Of a DNA stretch of 64,000 nt, positions 62,400 through 64,000 are shown piece by piece. This stretch comes from Wuchereria bancrofti (Eukaryota > Nematoda > Chromadorea > Rhabditida > Onchocercidae), in assembly GCA_005281725.1 (NCBI GenBank), contig SSBO01000013.1, forward strand, positions 1,804,606 to 1,868,605, written 5' to 3'. A model generated the notes under the pieces. That model searched no databases. It saw only the letters and a list, made by a program, of their open reading frames with translations, and was not told the origin of the DNA. The position numbers and the translations under genes were made by a program. The first letter of the stretch is position 1. Every line of letters starts with the position of its first letter.

Positions 62400-63286
62400 T
62401 GGTACTGTATGAGAAGTTTGTGTTCGACCGCATTTTAATGATGCTGCTATTGGGTTAGGCTCACTTTCTTCTGTAGCTATTTAATTTCAATATTTTCTAA
62501 GTTGTCAAATTGAATGGAAATTTTTTTTAATTTGAATTAGAAATTTTGATTTATTCTGATTACTTTTATGATTCCAATAATTTCATATTTTTAGCAAATC
62601 AAATGTTTCATTCTTTTTTCTCTCAAGAGAATTTCCATTATTTGGTAAAATTTTTTGAAAAATTAAATTAGATTTACTAACCTCCTGGTAATGCAATTTT
62701 AAGTGGCTTTAATGGGTTTTTTATATTTGAAGTTCTAATTTGTGAGCCTTTGCTTCTTTGCGTTTCATCCTAAAAAAGAAAGAAAAAAGGCAGGAAATGA
62801 GCTAAGTGGAAAGCTATTTTTGTACTAATTTCTACTCTTTCTGTTTTTTAAAAAAAATGGGTGTCATCTTTTTTCTTTGCATTTTTAATCGCCATCTAAA
62901 TAATCATTAATAATCTTTAGGCTATTAATCTATATAATTTAAAATTTGTTAGAAAAAAACGCAAATAATTTCTAAGCAATAGTTATTAATTAAATCTATT
63001 TACTTAAATAATTGTTATAATTATTAAATAATTATTATATTAGTTAAACAATTATAACTTCACCAAAAGTTTTGCATATTCGCTCCATCCAATTTTTTCA
63101 ACTAACCAATTCTAAGTGTTTTTGTCCTTTAACAAGTGGCACAACTGGTGCTAATTCAAGCTTTTTACGTGAACATTCAAATAATACCCATATAACGACA
63201 CTAATAATTGGTAAAAATGTCGTAATTAAACATTGCGATAGCGCAAATGTTCTTAGAAGAAGTATAAATATCACACCGCTCATCAT
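62400..63286 (-). CDS. Small membrane protein of unknown family, partial (exons 1-3)
   Basis: Three exons join in frame on the minus strand: 63107-63286, 62682-62769 and 62400-62476. The protein starts MMSGVIFILLLRTFALSQCL, continues through a second hydrophobic stretch (LITTFLPIISVVIWVLFE) and then a basic, polar part: CSRKKLELAPVVPLVKGQKH, TSNIKNPLKPLKIALPG, ESEPNPIAASLKCGRTQTSH. This suggests one or two membrane helices near the N terminus and a hydrophilic tail. The start was set at the first ATG of the hydrophobic exon. Exon 3 ends at a CCA|GTAAAT donor in phase 0; if that donor is not used the frame stops four codons later. I do not recognise the family. Exon 3 lies in the segmental duplication, and a retrotransposon fragment lies 100 bp upstream of the start. 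Confidence 0.6.
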
Positions 63287-63386
63287 GATGATTAAATAAG
63301 AAAATGATATGCGACAAATAATCAATTACTTATTTAATATTATAATAAAACAAAACAATTTTACTAACAAATTTGTTCATTTCTAA

Positions 63387-64000
63387 TTAGCTTATCATTT
63401 CTGTTAATATTCTTTTTAAAAAGAAAATTTGAAAGAGGGCCAAAATAATCCACGCCGACACGTGCGAAGTTTCCGGAAGACTTGCCATCGGTGGTAATTT
63501 GAACGATCTGGAGTTCCAACGTTTACAGATTCGACATCTGTTTATTATTCGTTTTACTTCAGTCCTGCCTTTGGGAATCCAAAATCTACTCCTTAATTCT
63601 GAAAGTGTATGGGCGATACCTGCATGACATAGATTTTCATGTTGGTGTAGTATAAGGAGTTCTGTTATTGGGTTATGTCGAGGGAGATAGATAGGATATT
63701 TGCTAGTTTCAGGCAGTTCCGAATTCACGAGTCGGCTAATAGATCTCCATAGTTTATCATCTTCGGTGTGGAATAAATTCCACTTGTTTATTTCGTCGTC
63801 ATTGATTCCTTCAGATTGTCTAATTAACAGCAATTCTGACACTTTGTAATCTTCAGCTGTAAATCGATCTCTTTCGATTGAAACAGACTGTAGCCATGAT
63901 AATCTGCCTTTAGTTGTTAATCGAATAAATTTAAGGATCCACACTGTTGTTCGTAACAGTCTCAGCCATTTGCTAAAACGTTTGCTATCAATAAATTGAA
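63387..64000 (-). mobile_element. BEL/Pao retrotransposon pol fragment, frameshifted, open at window edge
   Basis: The frame is open from the window edge at 64000 and reads [20 protein letters not shown], a stretch typical of the region between RNase H and integrase in BEL/Pao pol. It continues to the integrase zinc-binding domain: [24 protein letters not shown] and CRICKRW (HHCC pattern). At about 63470 the frame shifts: the expected start of the integrase core (GVDYFGP, with the first catalytic Asp) is present in another frame at about 63435-63460. Similarity stops near 63400. It is a dead fragment in the same orientation as the terminus at 57036. Confidence 0.85.

Larger units (their letters stand above)
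57806..62594. repeat. Segmental duplication, copy 2
   Basis: Partner of 52090-57034; it continues uninterrupted into the minus-strand gene at 62682-63286, so this copy keeps the gene context. Confidence 0.88.

Noticed and set aside
1..64000. tRNA, rRNA or other structured RNA genes
   Set aside because: I saw no cloverleaf-like segment or rRNA signature; a tRNAscan/Infernal search would be decisive.

Overview
This is a window from an AT-rich invertebrate genome, almost certainly a nematode. The main evidence is a giant hemicentin (HIM-4-like) gene, small exons separated by AT-rich introns of roughly 40 to 900 bp, TTTTCAG/TTTTTAG-type 3' splice sites, and likely trans-splice acceptors a few tens of bases before start codons. 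The style (clade III, spirurid or filarial-like) is my inference; the species cannot be read from the sequence.

Layout. (1) 1-6839: no gene I can support; it contains an exact 1.27-kb duplication around a single N, which looks like an assembly artefact. (2) 6840-13290, plus strand: a five-exon gene for a secreted or membrane-anchored cysteine-rich protein of 280 residues with two CxLCC modules that resemble the membrane-proximal Cys-rich part of ADAM17-type proteins, without any protease domain. (3) 13742-50239, minus strand: the 5' portion of a hemicentin gene. I could place 60 exons whose phases all agree (8,667 nt, 2,889 codons): signal peptide, VWA domain, hemicentin linker, 26 complete Ig domains and the first half of a 27th. 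The frame is open at 13742, so the remaining Ig, EGF and fibulin-like exons must lie to the left, probably beyond the window; the Cys-rich gene would then be nested, antisense, in a hemicentin intron. (4) 30399-34560, plus strand: a six-exon gene for a 245-residue four-helix membrane protein, wholly inside the 9.4-kb intron between hemicentin exons 32 and 33. (5) 50240-52090: hemicentin upstream region. (6) 52090-62594: two diverged tandem copies of a segment of about 4.8-4.9 kb, separated by an N and the 3' end of a BEL/Pao-type retrotransposon. Each copy carries one version of a 77-nt exon belonging to a minus-strand gene whose 5' exons lie at 62682-63286. (7) 63387-64000, minus strand: a frameshifted BEL/Pao pol fragment running off the right edge.

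Hemicentin is an extracellular-matrix protein that organises cell-basement membrane contacts. The two nested genes are on the opposite strand and no functional link can be read from sequence. The strongest unexplained signal is that short tandem duplications repeatedly fall exactly across exon-intron junctions (five loci), each creating a decoy splice site that would lead to an in-frame stop if used. Splice positions were placed by hand from consensus, phase and domain continuity and may be off by a base or two in a few cases.
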